Source: Veillonella magna DSM 19857 (GTDB lineage Bacteria > Bacillota > Negativicutes > Veillonellales > Veillonellaceae). From it: a DNA stretch of 64,000 nt. The stretch is taken from NCBI RefSeq assembly GCF_000428745.1, contig NZ_KE386795.1:580692-644691 (forward strand). The letters run 5' to 3'. Both the position numbers and the translations under genes were made by a program. This document shows, piece by piece, positions 19,001-27,720 of the stretch (positions within the stretch are counted from its first letter, which is position 1; every line of letters begins with the position of its first letter). Below the pieces are notes generated by a model that saw nothing but the letters and a program-made list of their open reading frames with translations, searched no databases and was not told the DNA's origin.

Positions 19001-19025
19001 AAATACCGGTATGATACCGGTATTT
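19001..19025. repeat. Doubled palindrome ATACCGGTAT between rpoZ and coaBC
   Basis: Two copies of the 10-base palindrome ATACCGGTAT separated by one base, together a 25-base inverted repeat. On the minus-strand transcript it could fold as a hairpin followed by a short T run (weak attenuator), or act as a paired protein site. Role unknown. Confidence 0.6.
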
Positions 19026-19034
19026 ATAACGTTC

Positions 19035-19247
19035 TTATTTAATGCCATCCTTAATGCGGGCAAACCCGATTTTATTTTCTGCGATTTCATGTAACGCTAC
19101 AGAAACCGGTTTATCGGAATCTACATCATTCACCAGAGCCGGATCGCCATCGGTCAATTCCCGTGCGCGTTTAGCCGCCAATGTAACTAACGTATATTTA
19201 CTATCCACATGTTTTTCCAAATCCTTTAATAGCGGTTTTACCATCAT
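19035..19247 (-). CDS. rpoZ: RNA polymerase omega subunit
   Basis: Small subunit that helps assemble RNA polymerase. 70 residues. Family core: KYTLVTLAAKRARELTDGD, followed by KPVSVALHEIAENKI. Its position between gmk and coaBC is the standard Firmicute arrangement and settles the assignment despite its short length. The start is one of two adjacent ATG codons with GAGGTG upstream. Confidence 0.95.
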   Translation of the reverse strand: MMVKPLLKDLEKHVDSKYTLVTLAAKRARELTDGDPALVNDVDSDKPVSVALHEIAENKIGFARIKDGIK

Positions 19248-19282
19248 AACTGCAACACCTCTTCCATAAATTACCTACACGG

Positions 19283-19903
19283 TTAGTCATTCGTATAATT
19301 TTTGTAAATATCCTGAATCTTTTCTTTATTGCGTTTTATCTTACACGTTTCTGCGCGTAAAATAGAGGCCACTTTTTCCACAGCATCCTCTAATACATCA
19401 TTTACTACAATATAGTCGTAACGGTGCGCTAAAGCTAATTCAGAACTAGCCTTTGACAATCGCTTGTTAATAACATCCGTCGCATCGGTGCCACGATCGC
19501 GCAACCGATTCGACAAAATATCCAAGGAAGGCGGAACAATATAGATAAACACAGCATCACTGAAACGATCTTTTACCTGCATTGCACCTTGAATATCAAT
19601 CTCTAGGATAACACTTTTACCTTCCTCGAGCAACTTCATAACATGACTCTTCGGTGTCCCGTAGTAGTTATCATATACCTGTGCATATTCCAAGAACGCA
19701 TCCTCTGCGATAAGTTCTTTAAATTCTTCTTTAGTGCGGAAAAAGTAGCTAATACCTTCCTCTTCTCCCACCCGTGGCGCCCGTGTTGTCATTGACACAG
19801 AGTACACCAGATTCGGCATCTCCTTGCGAAGCGCCGCACAAATTGTGCCTTTACCCGCTCCGGACGGACCGGAAAGCACGATTAAAATTCCCTTCTCCGT
19901 CAT
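19283..19903 (-). CDS. gmk: Guanylate kinase
   Basis: Phosphorylates GMP to GDP. 206 residues. P-loop SGPSGAGKGTI near the N-terminus; the GMP-binding stretch SMTTRAPRVGE and YFFRTKEEF follow; ILEIDIQGAMQVK and the lid region RLRDRGTD are typical. It lies seven bases downstream of remA and 35 bases upstream of rpoZ, in one transcript. Confidence 0.98.
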   Translation of the reverse strand: MTEKGILIVLSGPSGAGKGTICAALRKEMPNLVYSVSMTTRAPRVGEEEGISYFFRTKEEFKELIAEDAFLEYAQVYDNYYGTPKSHVMKLLEEGKSVILEIDIQGAMQVKDRFSDAVFIYIVPPSLDILSNRLRDRGTDATDVINKRLSKASSELALAHRYDYIVVNDVLEDAVEKVASILRAETCKIKRNKEKIQDIYKNYTND

Positions 19904-19910
19904 TTGCCTA

Positions 19911-20174
19911 TCATCCCTCCACTGTTTCTTCCGTATGCTGCACTACACGATGAGCCACTGTTTCCGGTTGAATAGCAGACAATACAATTTGTCCGCTGTC
20001 CATTACTAAAACAGCCCGCGTTTTACGACCGTATGTAGCATCAATAAGAATGCTTTTATCCCGTGCATCCTGTATCATTCTTTTAATCGGTGCCGAGTCA
20101 GGACTGATAATAGCCACCAACCGTGAAGCGGACACCATATTACCAAAACCGATATTTAGCAGTTTCGTACCCAT
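19911..20174 (-). CDS. remA: RemA-like DUF370 regulator
   Basis: 87 residues. Matches the RemA/YlzA family: [19 protein letters not shown] and [26 protein letters not shown]. In Bacillus subtilis RemA is a DNA-binding activator of biofilm matrix and osmoprotection genes that oligomerises. It keeps the conserved yicC-remA-gmk order. The target genes in this organism are unknown. Confidence 0.92.
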   Translation of the reverse strand: MGTKLLNIGFGNMVSASRLVAIISPDSAPIKRMIQDARDKSILIDATYGRKTRAVLVMDSGQIVLSAIQPETVAHRVVQHTEETVEG

Positions 20175-20198
20175 ACTCCAACTCCTTATCTTTGGGAC

Positions 20199-21077
20199 TT
20201 ACTCGATATTTTGTATCTGCTCTCGTATCTTCTCAAGTTCACATTTCAATGCTACTACTCTATCCGTAATCGACAGGTCCGCCCCCTTGGAGCCCATCGT
20301 ATTCACTTCTCGATTCATTTCCTGAATGAGGAAATCCAATTTACGGCCTATCGGTTCCGTATCATTGAGGGTGTTTCTTAATTGTACCACATGAGACCCG
20401 AATCGTACAATTTCTTCTGAAATATCTGTTTTATCCGCCATAATGGCTACTTCCTGCAGTATTCTATCCTCATCAACGGTCTTGCCGAGTGCAGATAACA
20501 TGTCATCCAGTCGTCGGCGCAATCGTTCTTCATACGCCGTTAGCACATCAGTTTTATGACAATCGATGGCCTCAACAATATTTTCCAGCGTCTGTAGACG
20601 CGCTTCAATATCAAGGCGCAACGCTTCACCTTCCTTAGCCCTCATTTTTAGCAGATTTGTTATCGCTTCCTCTGCAGCCTTCATGGTCAACATAGCAATC
20701 GTATCCGGTGTTATGTCCACCTCTTCCACGGAAAAACATTCATTGCTAACAGCCGTAACAGCCGACAAGGGCACTTCTTGTTCGGATCCATAAAAACCTT
20801 CCCGCACCAACGCACGACGAACTTCTTGCACTAATGCGCTGTCCACCGTCAAAGTCCGTCCCTTTGTCCCCGATTTATAAGAAATGCTCACCTCTATCTT
20901 ACCTCGAGCCAATGATCCCTTCACCATCCGCCGTATCTCATCCTCTACAGCGGTAAATAAGCGAGGAACTTTGCATATGATGTCGCAATACCGAGAATTT
21001 ACCGATTTCATCTCTATGGTAACATCCAATTGTTCATTAGCAGCGCGGCCACTGCCAAAGCCTGTCATACTATTCAT
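20199..21077 (-). CDS. yicC: YicC-family endoribonuclease
   Basis: 292 residues. N-terminal motif MNSMTGFGSG with ITIEMKSVNSRY-like sequence (VTIEMKSVNSRYCDI), a central coiled-coil region and the C-terminal DUF1732 block GRKLDFLIQEMNREVNTMGSK. YicC proteins are reported RNA endonucleases that affect small-RNA turnover in Escherichia coli. It is the first gene of the yicC-remA-gmk-rpoZ-coaBC run, divergent from rqcH. Confidence 0.93.
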   Translation of the reverse strand: MNSMTGFGSGRAANEQLDVTIEMKSVNSRYCDIICKVPRLFTAVEDEIRRMVKGSLARGKIEVSISYKSGTKGRTLTVDSALVQEVRRALVREGFYGSEQEVPLSAVTAVSNECFSVEEVDITPDTIAMLTMKAAEEAITNLLKMRAKEGEALRLDIEARLQTLENIVEAIDCHKTDVLTAYEERLRRRLDDMLSALGKTVDEDRILQEVAIMADKTDISEEIVRFGSHVVQLRNTLNDTEPIGRKLDFLIQEMNREVNTMGSKGADLSITDRVVALKCELEKIREQIQNIE

Positions 21078-21156
21078 TATCGTATCCTCTCATATAGGTC
21101 ATTTAATATCAATATTTATTCTAACACTAATAACCACCTAAAAAAAGGTATAAATA

Positions 21157-21165
21157 TGATATACT
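21157..21165 (+). promoter_or_regulatory. Extended -10 promoter element of rqcH
   Basis: TGATATACT on the plus strand, a TGn extended -10 box, 26 bases before the start codon. No convincing -35 is seen. Confidence 0.5.
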
Positions 21166-21190
21166 AGCTAGTATGAAAGGAGAGGATAAA

Positions 21191-22927
21191 ATGAATTTAG
21201 ACGGATTGACTTTATCCGTATTGGTCAGAGAATTGGCAGCTCATATCGTGAACAGTCAAATTCAACGCCTCTTACAGATAGATAAGACAACATTGCTGTT
21301 TCGCTTAAACACGCATAACGGCAATCGTAATTTAATCATAACCGTCGGTGCCAAACCGAGCATATATATGGCCAATCACTTAACAGATATTCCTAAAGAG
21401 CCGACCTCACTTTGTATGTTTCTGCGTAAACACATAGAAGGCGCTCGTCTTACGTCCATCGAACAAGTAAATGGTGATCGTATCATCCACATTACGGCTG
21501 ATAAATTAGCCTTAGACGGTACACTCGTTGCTACCCATATTTACGTAGAACTTATGGGAAAATACTCCAACTGTATTTTCGTCCAAGACGGTGTGGTATT
21601 AGAGTCACTCATCCATGTATCACCGGTTATGAACCGTGAACGTACCGTCTCCCCCAAGCAACCTTATGAGTTACCTCCCAACGCGGAGCGAACAAGCATC
21701 TTTGATTTTTCCGAAAAAGAAATTAAAGGTATATTACATTCATTTCCGGATGATACAGTCGGCAAAACAATACGAAAACTCTTCAATGGTTTTGGTCCCG
21801 TATTACTGCGCGAAGTATGCTACCGTGCCAAAATAAATGAAAAGGATATATGGGGAAACTTGTCCGAAGATTCAATCGATCAATTAGCTACAGCACTATA
21901 CTCACTGAGATGTGAGTTAGCTACTGCCAACGTACTCTATGAATACACATTGACTTCAGGCAAAAAAATTGCATCACCTATCCCCCTATCCTATCTCACA
22001 ACCGATGAGTCCGCATCACAAACTGTTCACGACTCACTTTCTTATGCGATAGAGACAGATATAACTGCCTCCGGCTCCATCCATACCGCCGGTCACGATT
22101 TAGAACGTTTGCTTACACAAGCTATAAAAAAAGAAGAATTGCGTCACAGTAAAATCGAAGCAGAAGTGTCCGATACCAGTAAAGCAGATACCTATAAAGC
22201 CTATGGTGATTTATTGATGATCAATGCCTATCAAGATAGTCATTACGCCGCTTCTATTACCGTTGACAATGTGTTAATCGATCCGGTTGTACCGATTACT
22301 ATTCCTCTTACACCGGAACTAAGCATCGTTGAAAATGCCCAATCCTACTACAAGTTATATACCAAGTTAAAAAATCGCACTAAGAGTGGTCGGTATCAAT
22401 TAGAACAAAGCCGTATTCGCATCGACTATTTACAGTCCATTCTTTACAGTTTAGAACTGGCTACAACGAGTAATGAAGTCCAGGCCATCCGCACGGAATG
22501 CGAATCAGCAGGGTTAATCAAAAAATCGAAAAAACCTTTACCGTACAAACCGGCGAAAGATAATTTTATACGCATCCATCTCGATGGGGGCGAGCTTATT
22601 ATCGGTCGTAACAATCAGCAAAATGACTATCTTACTCATCGTTGGGCAAAACCCTTTGACACATGGTTTCATACCTTACATACTCAGGGATCCCATGTCA
22701 TTTTAAAATGTGATGGAGAACCCACTGAAGAACTCTTGGAGCTAGCCGCTCGTTACGCTGCTTACTTCAGTAAAGCCAGAGAGTCTTCCAAGGTGCCGGT
22801 TGACTATACGTTAGTAAAATATATTAAAAAGCCACCTGCCTCTCCTCCGGGATTTGTTATTTATACACATCAAAAAACATTATATGTAGACCCGCTCATT
22901 CCTCAGGAAGACGTTATACAACAATAA
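21191..22927 (+). CDS. rqcH: Ribosome quality-control protein RqcH (NFACT / FbpA family)
   Basis: Binds stalled 50S-peptidyl-tRNA complexes and adds C-terminal alanine tails. 578 residues from ATG 21191, which follows AAAGGAGAGG at the right distance; ATG 21173 overlaps that site. The NFACT-N domain has LCMFLRKHIEGARL and the NGDRI motif at residues 94-98, holding the Asp-Arg pair needed for tRNA binding in RqcH. A helix-hairpin-helix and coiled-coil middle (about 180-440) precedes the NFACT-R domain (RIHLDGGELIIGRNNQQND, WFHTLHTQGSHVIL). It is alone on the plus strand between terminated minus-strand operons. Confidence 0.95.
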   Translation: MNLDGLTLSVLVRELAAHIVNSQIQRLLQIDKTTLLFRLNTHNGNRNLIITVGAKPSIYMANHLTDIPKEPTSLCMFLRKHIEGARLTSIEQVNGDRIIHITADKLALDGTLVATHIYVELMGKYSNCIFVQDGVVLESLIHVSPVMNRERTVSPKQPYELPPNAERTSIFDFSEKEIKGILHSFPDDTVGKTIRKLFNGFGPVLLREVCYRAKINEKDIWGNLSEDSIDQLATALYSLRCELATANVLYEYTLTSGKKIASPIPLSYLTTDESASQTVHDSLSYAIETDITASGSIHTAGHDLERLLTQAIKKEELRHSKIEAEVSDTSKADTYKAYGDLLMINAYQDSHYAASITVDNVLIDPVVPITIPLTPELSIVENAQSYYKLYTKLKNRTKSGRYQLEQSRIRIDYLQSILYSLELATTSNEVQAIRTECESAGLIKKSKKPLPYKPAKDNFIRIHLDGGELIIGRNNQQNDYLTHRWAKPFDTWFHTLHTQGSHVILKCDGEPTEELLELAARYAAYFSKARESSKVPVDYTLVKYIKKPPASPPGFVIYTHQKTLYVDPLIPQEDVIQQ

Positions 22928-22928
22928 T

Positions 22929-22971
22929 AAAAGGCCCGTTGCACTACGAATCATAGTACAACGGGCCTTTC
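22929..22971. terminator. Bidirectional terminator between rqcH and the coaD operon
   Basis: Twelve-base stem AAAGGCCCGTTG / CAACGGGCCTTT with an inner ACTA/TAGT pairing; T-rich on the plus side and A-rich (T on minus) on the other. Confidence 0.9.
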
Positions 22972-22980
22972 ATTATTAAT

Positions 22981-23439
22981 TTATTGCTGCTCACGGCCGG
23001 ACTGTTTTAAGTTTTCCTGTTCCTGACGAAGGCTTTCCAATACCTTTTCTAAATTATTTTCTAAGAACTTAAGAACATCCGACGCATACTGCAAAGAACT
23101 ATTCTTTAATTCCTTAGAAGACTGATTAGCTAATGTAATCGTCTGGTTAGCATATTCTTGCGCCTGTTTAGCCAACTCACTTTCTTCTGTCAGCTTAGCA
23201 ATATATTCTTTTGCCTGTGCAATCAGCGTGTCAGCTTGACGCTGGGCTTCCGCCATAATCTTGTCCTTTTCGGCTACCACGCGGCGAGATTCTTCCAGCT
23301 CCAACGGTAGGGATTCGTTGATAGAGTCAAGAATGCGCATGATATCTTCTTCTTCAATTACACGCTTGGTCGTCATCGGAATGCGACCACTATTTTCAAT
23401 TAAGTTTTCCAAATCTTCTAACAGCTTTTCCGTTTTCAT
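22981..23439 (-). CDS. Coiled-coil protein of the coaD operon (unknown function)
   Basis: 152 residues from ATG 23437-23439, eight bases after GGAG. Highly charged, rich in Glu, Gln, Lys and Ala, with an almost continuous heptad-like region from about residue 35 to 145 (ESRRVVAEKDKIMAEAQRQA). Such proteins near coaD are often labelled ATP-synthase-B-like or DivIVA-like, but the similarity is of coiled-coil type only. The last gene of rsmD-coaD. A scaffold or division role is possible but unproven. Confidence 0.75.
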   Translation of the reverse strand: MKTEKLLEDLENLIENSGRIPMTTKRVIEEEDIMRILDSINESLPLELEESRRVVAEKDKIMAEAQRQADTLIAQAKEYIAKLTEESELAKQAQEYANQTITLANQSSKELKNSSLQYASDVLKFLENNLEKVLESLRQEQENLKQSGREQQ

Positions 23440-23459
23440 TCTTTCCACTCCTAGTGTCA

Positions 23460-23942
23460 TCATTTACCGTTAAATTTTGCTTCCAAAGCTTCCTTTACCA
23501 CAGGCGGTACTAAGCCTGTCAGCTTGCCGTTAAACTTCGCCAACTCGCGAATACCTGTTGAGCTGACAAAAGAATATTTATTATTTGTCATAATAAATAT
23601 AGTTTCTATGTTATCATCCAAAAATTTAGAGAACAACGCACGCTGGAACTCATATTCAAAATCGCTAAGCGCGCGAAGACCGCGAATAATAATATGGCTA
23701 TCCTTGGATTTTACATATTCGTTTAATAATCCACCGGCACAATCTACTTCGATATTCGGGATATGTGTTACCGACGCTTCAATCAGTGCCACTCGCTCTT
23801 CCATCGTAAATAGCGAATGCTTATTGGGATTATCCAATACAGCTACCACCAATTTATCCACCAATTTGCTAGCACGTTCAAAAATATCAACATGCCCGTT
23901 AGTCACGGGATCAAAACTCCCCGGGCAAACGCCTATGCGCAC
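23460..23942 (-). CDS. coaD: Phosphopantetheine adenylyltransferase
   Basis: Penultimate enzyme of coenzyme A synthesis. 160 residues from GTG 23940-23942, eight bases after AAAGGAG. The nucleotidyltransferase signature GVCPGSFDPVTNGHVDIFERA is split here as GVCPGSFDP then VTNGHVDIF, and the second signature SSTGIRELA is present. Gap to rsmD is four bases; rsmD-coaD is a conserved pair. Confidence 0.97.
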   Translation of the reverse strand: MRIGVCPGSFDPVTNGHVDIFERASKLVDKLVVAVLDNPNKHSLFTMEERVALIEASVTHIPNIEVDCAGGLLNEYVKSKDSHIIIRGLRALSDFEYEFQRALFSKFLDDNIETIFIMTNNKYSFVSSTGIRELAKFNGKLTGLVPPVVKEALEAKFNGK

Positions 23943-23946
23943 AGTA

Positions 23947-24501
23947 TTAACTCCTTTCAAGCTCATCACGCCTAATATAGGTTACCCTGGTATACCCAAA
24001 ACGCTGTTCGCGTACAATCTGCCAACCTTTGGGTAACACCGGTTCTTCCTTTTCGTGGCGCTCAATGACGAGCATTCCATCGTTTTTTAACAAATCCGTT
24101 GCTATTACAGCATCCAATGTCTGTTGAACAAATCCCTTTTCGTAAGGCGGATCTGCGAATATATAATCAAAATTACGGCCTTGCAAGCGTTTGACAGCTA
24201 GCATTAGCGGATGCGACCATACCTCTACACGATCTTCTAGGTGACAGTGTACGGCGTTCTCCTTAATCAGCTTCGCCGTCGCTACATCAACGCAGACAGC
24301 ACTGCGCGCACCGCGACTTAACGCTTCCAATGCCAATGCCCCGGTACCAGAAAAAAAATCTAATACCGTAGCATTAAAAAGGCCGTAGTTAGACAATATA
24401 TTAAACATACTCTCACGCACTCTATCCTGGGTTGGACGTGTCGCGTGGCCCTTAGGAGCTTTTATTGTATGCCCCTTGGCTGTTCCGGCAATAATTCTCA
24501 T
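23947..24501 (-). CDS. rsmD: 16S rRNA guanine-966 N2-methyltransferase RsmD
   Basis: 184 residues. N-terminus MRIIAGTAKGH and the family block RPTQDRVRESMFNIL, SAM-binding VLDFFSGTGALALEAL and the catalytic FADPPYEKG motif. First gene of rsmD-coaD-coiled-coil; a 125-base A+T-rich gap with likely promoter (TATACT repeats) separates it from gpsA. Confidence 0.97.
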   Translation of the reverse strand: MRIIAGTAKGHTIKAPKGHATRPTQDRVRESMFNILSNYGLFNATVLDFFSGTGALALEALSRGARSAVCVDVATAKLIKENAVHCHLEDRVEVWSHPLMLAVKRLQGRNFDYIFADPPYEKGFVQQTLDAVIATDLLKNDGMLVIERHEKEEPVLPKGWQIVREQRFGYTRVTYIRRDELERS

Positions 24502-24626
24502 ATATCCTCTTTATGACTACATTCCTTCTACTAGTATAGTATATAATTCATTAAAATAAAAGTAGGCTTACATTATTTCTAATGCTTTCTTCATAAAATA
24601 CAATAGCACGAAGTATAATCATCATA

Positions 24627-25628
24627 CTATATATTCATTTCATCCTTCAAATCCCGCGCCATGAGACTCCACAATGCTTCGGACGGTGCCTTTTGATGAT
24701 ACAACACATCGTAAAGAGAGGAAGTAATCGGTAGTTCTACGCCCAACTGTTCGGCTTTCTCGTACACGGCAGCAACTGCAAAAAATCCTTCCACTACCAT
24801 ATTGGTATGCGTCACAATATCATCCATTGTCATACCATCTGCTAATTTTTGTCCGGCCGCTCGATTACGACTGTGTTTACTCATACAAGTGGCTATTAAG
24901 TCACCCATTCCCGCCAATCCGGCATAGGTTTCTCGGCGAGCTCCCATAGCAATGCCTAACTTCGTCATCTCATGAAGTCCTCTTGTCAAAAGCGCAGCCT
25001 TTGCATTATCGCCCAACTTCATACCATCGGCAATGCCTGTTGCTAAAGCAATAATATTCTTTGTCGTTGCTGCCAGTTCCACGCCGGTCATGTCTTCATT
25101 AACATAGACACGGAATGTGCCGGAATTCAATACTCGTTGGACTACTTCTGCTGTAGCCAGCCGTCTTGCTGCAACCACTGTAGCCGCCGGTAAATTGCGG
25201 CCAACTTCTTCCGCATGATTTGGTCCCGATAGAATAGCAATATTATCAGTAACCTTATCTAATATCTCATCAGCCACCTGCGACAAACGTTTCCCTGTTT
25301 CGCGCTCAATACCTTTAGAGCACAATACTACTGTCGCCGATTCTCGAATATAAGTGACGATTTCCATCAAAGTACTCCTCACATATACGGAAGGAGTAAC
25401 AATCAAAATGACATCTGCCAAGTTAACAGCTTGTCTGCAATTATCACTAATTTTTAAAGTAGGCGGTAAGGTAACACCTGCTAAGTACTCTCGATTTTCG
25501 CGGTAGCGGAGCATAGCCGTCGCATGTTCCGGGCGTCGACAATATAATATAGTATCGTTACCAGCCTGCAGGGATTTCAAGGCCAGTGCTGTTCCCCAGC
25601 TACCGGCTCCGATAACAGTCACTTTCAT
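24627..25628 (-). CDS. gpsA: Glycerol-3-phosphate dehydrogenase [NAD(P)+]
   Basis: Makes sn-glycerol 3-phosphate for phospholipid synthesis. 333 residues. N-terminal VIGAGSWGTALALK for NAD(P) binding, LSGPNHAEEV with the catalytic-lysine region following, and AGMGDLIATC in the C-terminal domain. It overlaps plsY by four bases; der-plsY-gpsA is a conserved unit that supplies the plsY acyl acceptor. Confidence 0.98.
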   Translation of the reverse strand: MKVTVIGAGSWGTALALKSLQAGNDTILYCRRPEHATAMLRYRENREYLAGVTLPPTLKISDNCRQAVNLADVILIVTPSVYVRSTLMEIVTYIRESATVVLCSKGIERETGKRLSQVADEILDKVTDNIAILSGPNHAEEVGRNLPAATVVAARRLATAEVVQRVLNSGTFRVYVNEDMTGVELAATTKNIIALATGIADGMKLGDNAKAALLTRGLHEMTKLGIAMGARRETYAGLAGMGDLIATCMSKHSRNRAAGQKLADGMTMDDIVTHTNMVVEGFFAVAAVYEKAEQLGVELPITSSLYDVLYHQKAPSEALWSLMARDLKDEMNI

Positions 25629-26233
25629 TTTGTGTCACCACTCTTTGTACGTACTACCTTTAATTCCTTGCCTTGCAGAAGTCGAACGATATTTTCCCGA
25701 TGACGTACAATAACGAACAGTGCTGCCACAGCACCAAAGACAATATACCACAAGGGTGCATTAAATGCCCACATCAGAATTGGCACCAATGCTGCTGCTA
25801 CTATGGATCCCAAAGACACTAACTTTGTAAAATAAACGATAATGGCCCAGACGGCAAAACACATAGCCGAAACAGTCGGAACAAGAAAAATCAATACTCC
25901 TAGACCAGTAGCTACGCCGCGACCACCTTTAAACCCTAAAAACAGAGACCAGTTATGACCGACCATGGCAAGAATACCACCAATAAGCATATTTTCTGGT
26001 ATCGGTCCCATAAGCCAAACACCGAGCATTCCTTTTGCTGCGTCACAAATAAATACAGGGAGCGCTGCTTTCAGGCCCAACACGCGATACGTATTAGTAG
26101 CGCCTATATTTTTACTACCGTAAAGTCGTACATCAGTATTAAAAAATAGTTTACCGATTAGCAGCCCACTGGGAATACTTCCAACCACATAAGCCAATAC
26201 TGCTGTCAACCACGGAGAAAATACGTCCGTCAT
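25625..26233 (-). CDS. plsY: Acyl-phosphate:glycerol-3-phosphate acyltransferase PlsY
   Basis: Membrane enzyme of the first acylation step in phospholipid synthesis. 202 residues with five likely transmembrane helices. Motifs: GSIPSGLLIG, GSKNIGATN and GHNWSLFLGFKGGRGVATG, the three conserved loops of the active site. Overlaps der and gpsA by four bases on either side. The second acyltransferase (PlsC) is at 29.7 kb. Confidence 0.97.
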   Translation of the reverse strand: MTDVFSPWLTAVLAYVVGSIPSGLLIGKLFFNTDVRLYGSKNIGATNTYRVLGLKAALPVFICDAAKGMLGVWLMGPIPENMLIGGILAMVGHNWSLFLGFKGGRGVATGLGVLIFLVPTVSAMCFAVWAIIVYFTKLVSLGSIVAAALVPILMWAFNAPLWYIVFGAVAALFVIVRHRENIVRLLQGKELKVVRTKSGDTK

Positions 26234-27564
26234 TCGTCGTCATTTCCTTTCTTACCGCGTAAAATCAGTCGTATCGGCGTTCCTTCAAATCCAAACGATT
26301 CCCGAAGGCGATTTTCTAAGAAACGCATATACGAAAAATGTATTAACTCCGGTTCATTGACGAAAAGAATAAATGTAGGCGGTTTTACGCTAGCCTGTGT
26401 CATATAATAAATTTTAGGCACACGCCCATTTCTTGACGGTACCGGATTAACTGACTGTGCATCAGATAATACTTGATTAAGAACACTGGTAGAAATACGC
26501 ATATGTTGCTGTTCAGATACAAATTTAATCATATCCGCTAGTCGGTGAATACGCTGTTTTGTTAATGCAGAAGCAAACAAAATAGGGGCATACTGGAGGA
26601 AGCCCATTTCATCATAAATATCTTCGGTAAACTTGTTGGTTGTCTTGTCATCCTTTTCGATAAGGTCCCATTTGTTTACTACAATAATCATGCCCTTACC
26701 GGCCTCATGCGCATAACCGGCAATTTTTTTATCCTGCTCAGTTACACCATCCGTAGCATCCAAAACCAAGACAACTACATCGGCGCGGTCAACCGACCGA
26801 AGCGAGCGTACAATACTATATCGTTCTACGGGAGCATCAATCTTTGCCTTACGTCGCATACCTGCCGTATCAATCAGCACAAACTTCTGATCGCCATGTG
26901 TCCAATGCGTGTCAATAGAATCACGAGTTGTTCCGGCCACATCGCTGACAATCACTCGCTCCTGACCCAACAATGCATTGGTCAAAGATGACTTGCCCAC
27001 ATTAGGACGCCCAATCAATGCCACATGAATGGTATCTTCTTCACTCTCGCTAGTCCCGGCATCGGGAAAATTTTTAACCACATCATCTAACAAATCACCA
27101 AGGTTCATTAGATTTTTTGCCGAGATTCCGATAGGATCACCAATACCTAGGTTATAAAATTCATAAATATTGGCTTCCTGTGCCTGGCTATCAATTTTAT
27201 TAACCACCAAAATAACTGGCTTACCACTACTGCGCAGTATATTAGCCACTTCCTCATCAGCCGGTACGATACCTGTCTTACCATCTACAACAAATAAAAT
27301 AACATCTGCTTCTTCAATAGCAAGCTGTGCCTGCAAACGCATCATCTTTGGAATAACATGACTGCCAGCAGTTACAAATTCAATCCCGCCTGTATCAATC
27401 ATGGTGAATTCTTTATTTAGCCACTCTGCATCGAAATAAATACGATCGCGAGTAACGCCAGGAATATCTTCCACAATGGAAATTCTCTTATTTACAATCG
27501 CATTAAACAGTGTCGACTTTCCTACATTTGGACGACCGACAACTGCCACTAACGGTTTTGCCAT
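26230..27564 (-). CDS. der: Ribosome-associated GTPase Der (EngA)
   Basis: Double GTPase for 50S assembly. 444 residues from ATG 27562-27564. Two G domains: GRPNVGKSTLFNAI with VVNKIDS in the first and GRPNVGKSSLTNAL with VVNKWDL in the second; DTGGIEF and DTAGMRR are the switch II motifs. A C-terminal KH-like domain ends with RLILRGKKGNDDE. A GTG-to-ATG choice a few codons earlier is possible. Confidence 0.98.
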   Translation of the reverse strand: MAKPLVAVVGRPNVGKSTLFNAIVNKRISIVEDIPGVTRDRIYFDAEWLNKEFTMIDTGGIEFVTAGSHVIPKMMRLQAQLAIEEADVILFVVDGKTGIVPADEEVANILRSSGKPVILVVNKIDSQAQEANIYEFYNLGIGDPIGISAKNLMNLGDLLDDVVKNFPDAGTSESEEDTIHVALIGRPNVGKSSLTNALLGQERVIVSDVAGTTRDSIDTHWTHGDQKFVLIDTAGMRRKAKIDAPVERYSIVRSLRSVDRADVVVLVLDATDGVTEQDKKIAGYAHEAGKGMIIVVNKWDLIEKDDKTTNKFTEDIYDEMGFLQYAPILFASALTKQRIHRLADMIKFVSEQQHMRISTSVLNQVLSDAQSVNPVPSRNGRVPKIYYMTQASVKPPTFILFVNEPELIHFSYMRFLENRLRESFGFEGTPIRLILRGKKGNDDE

Positions 27565-27631
27565 GCTCCTCACCTCAAATACTCATATATTAACTATTTC
27601 ATTGTACCATATTTCACTTTATTCAATAAAG

Positions 27632-27710
27632 AAAAAAGACCAACCGATTTATACGGCTAGCCTTTTCAAAAGAAAGGGAGACACGGCAACGTCTCATTGC
27701 CACATCTCCC
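27632..27710 (-). terminator. Tandem terminators after the ispH-S1 gene
   Basis: First hairpin GGGAGA / TCTCCC (27676-27710) with an inner GGCAA/TTGCC stem, then T3CT4. Second hairpin (27638-27662), with several G-U pairs, is followed by T6. Both read on the minus strand. Confidence 0.75.
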
Positions 27711-27720
27711 ACTTAGTATC

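Noticed and set aside
18983-19090. Longer N-terminus for CoaBC
   Set aside because: Would overlap rpoZ coding sequence and pass through the doubled palindrome; the family start is at 18982.
24540-24626. Short AGTAT/ATACT hairpin before gpsA end
   Set aside because: Five-base A+T stem and no T run; expected by chance in such sequence.
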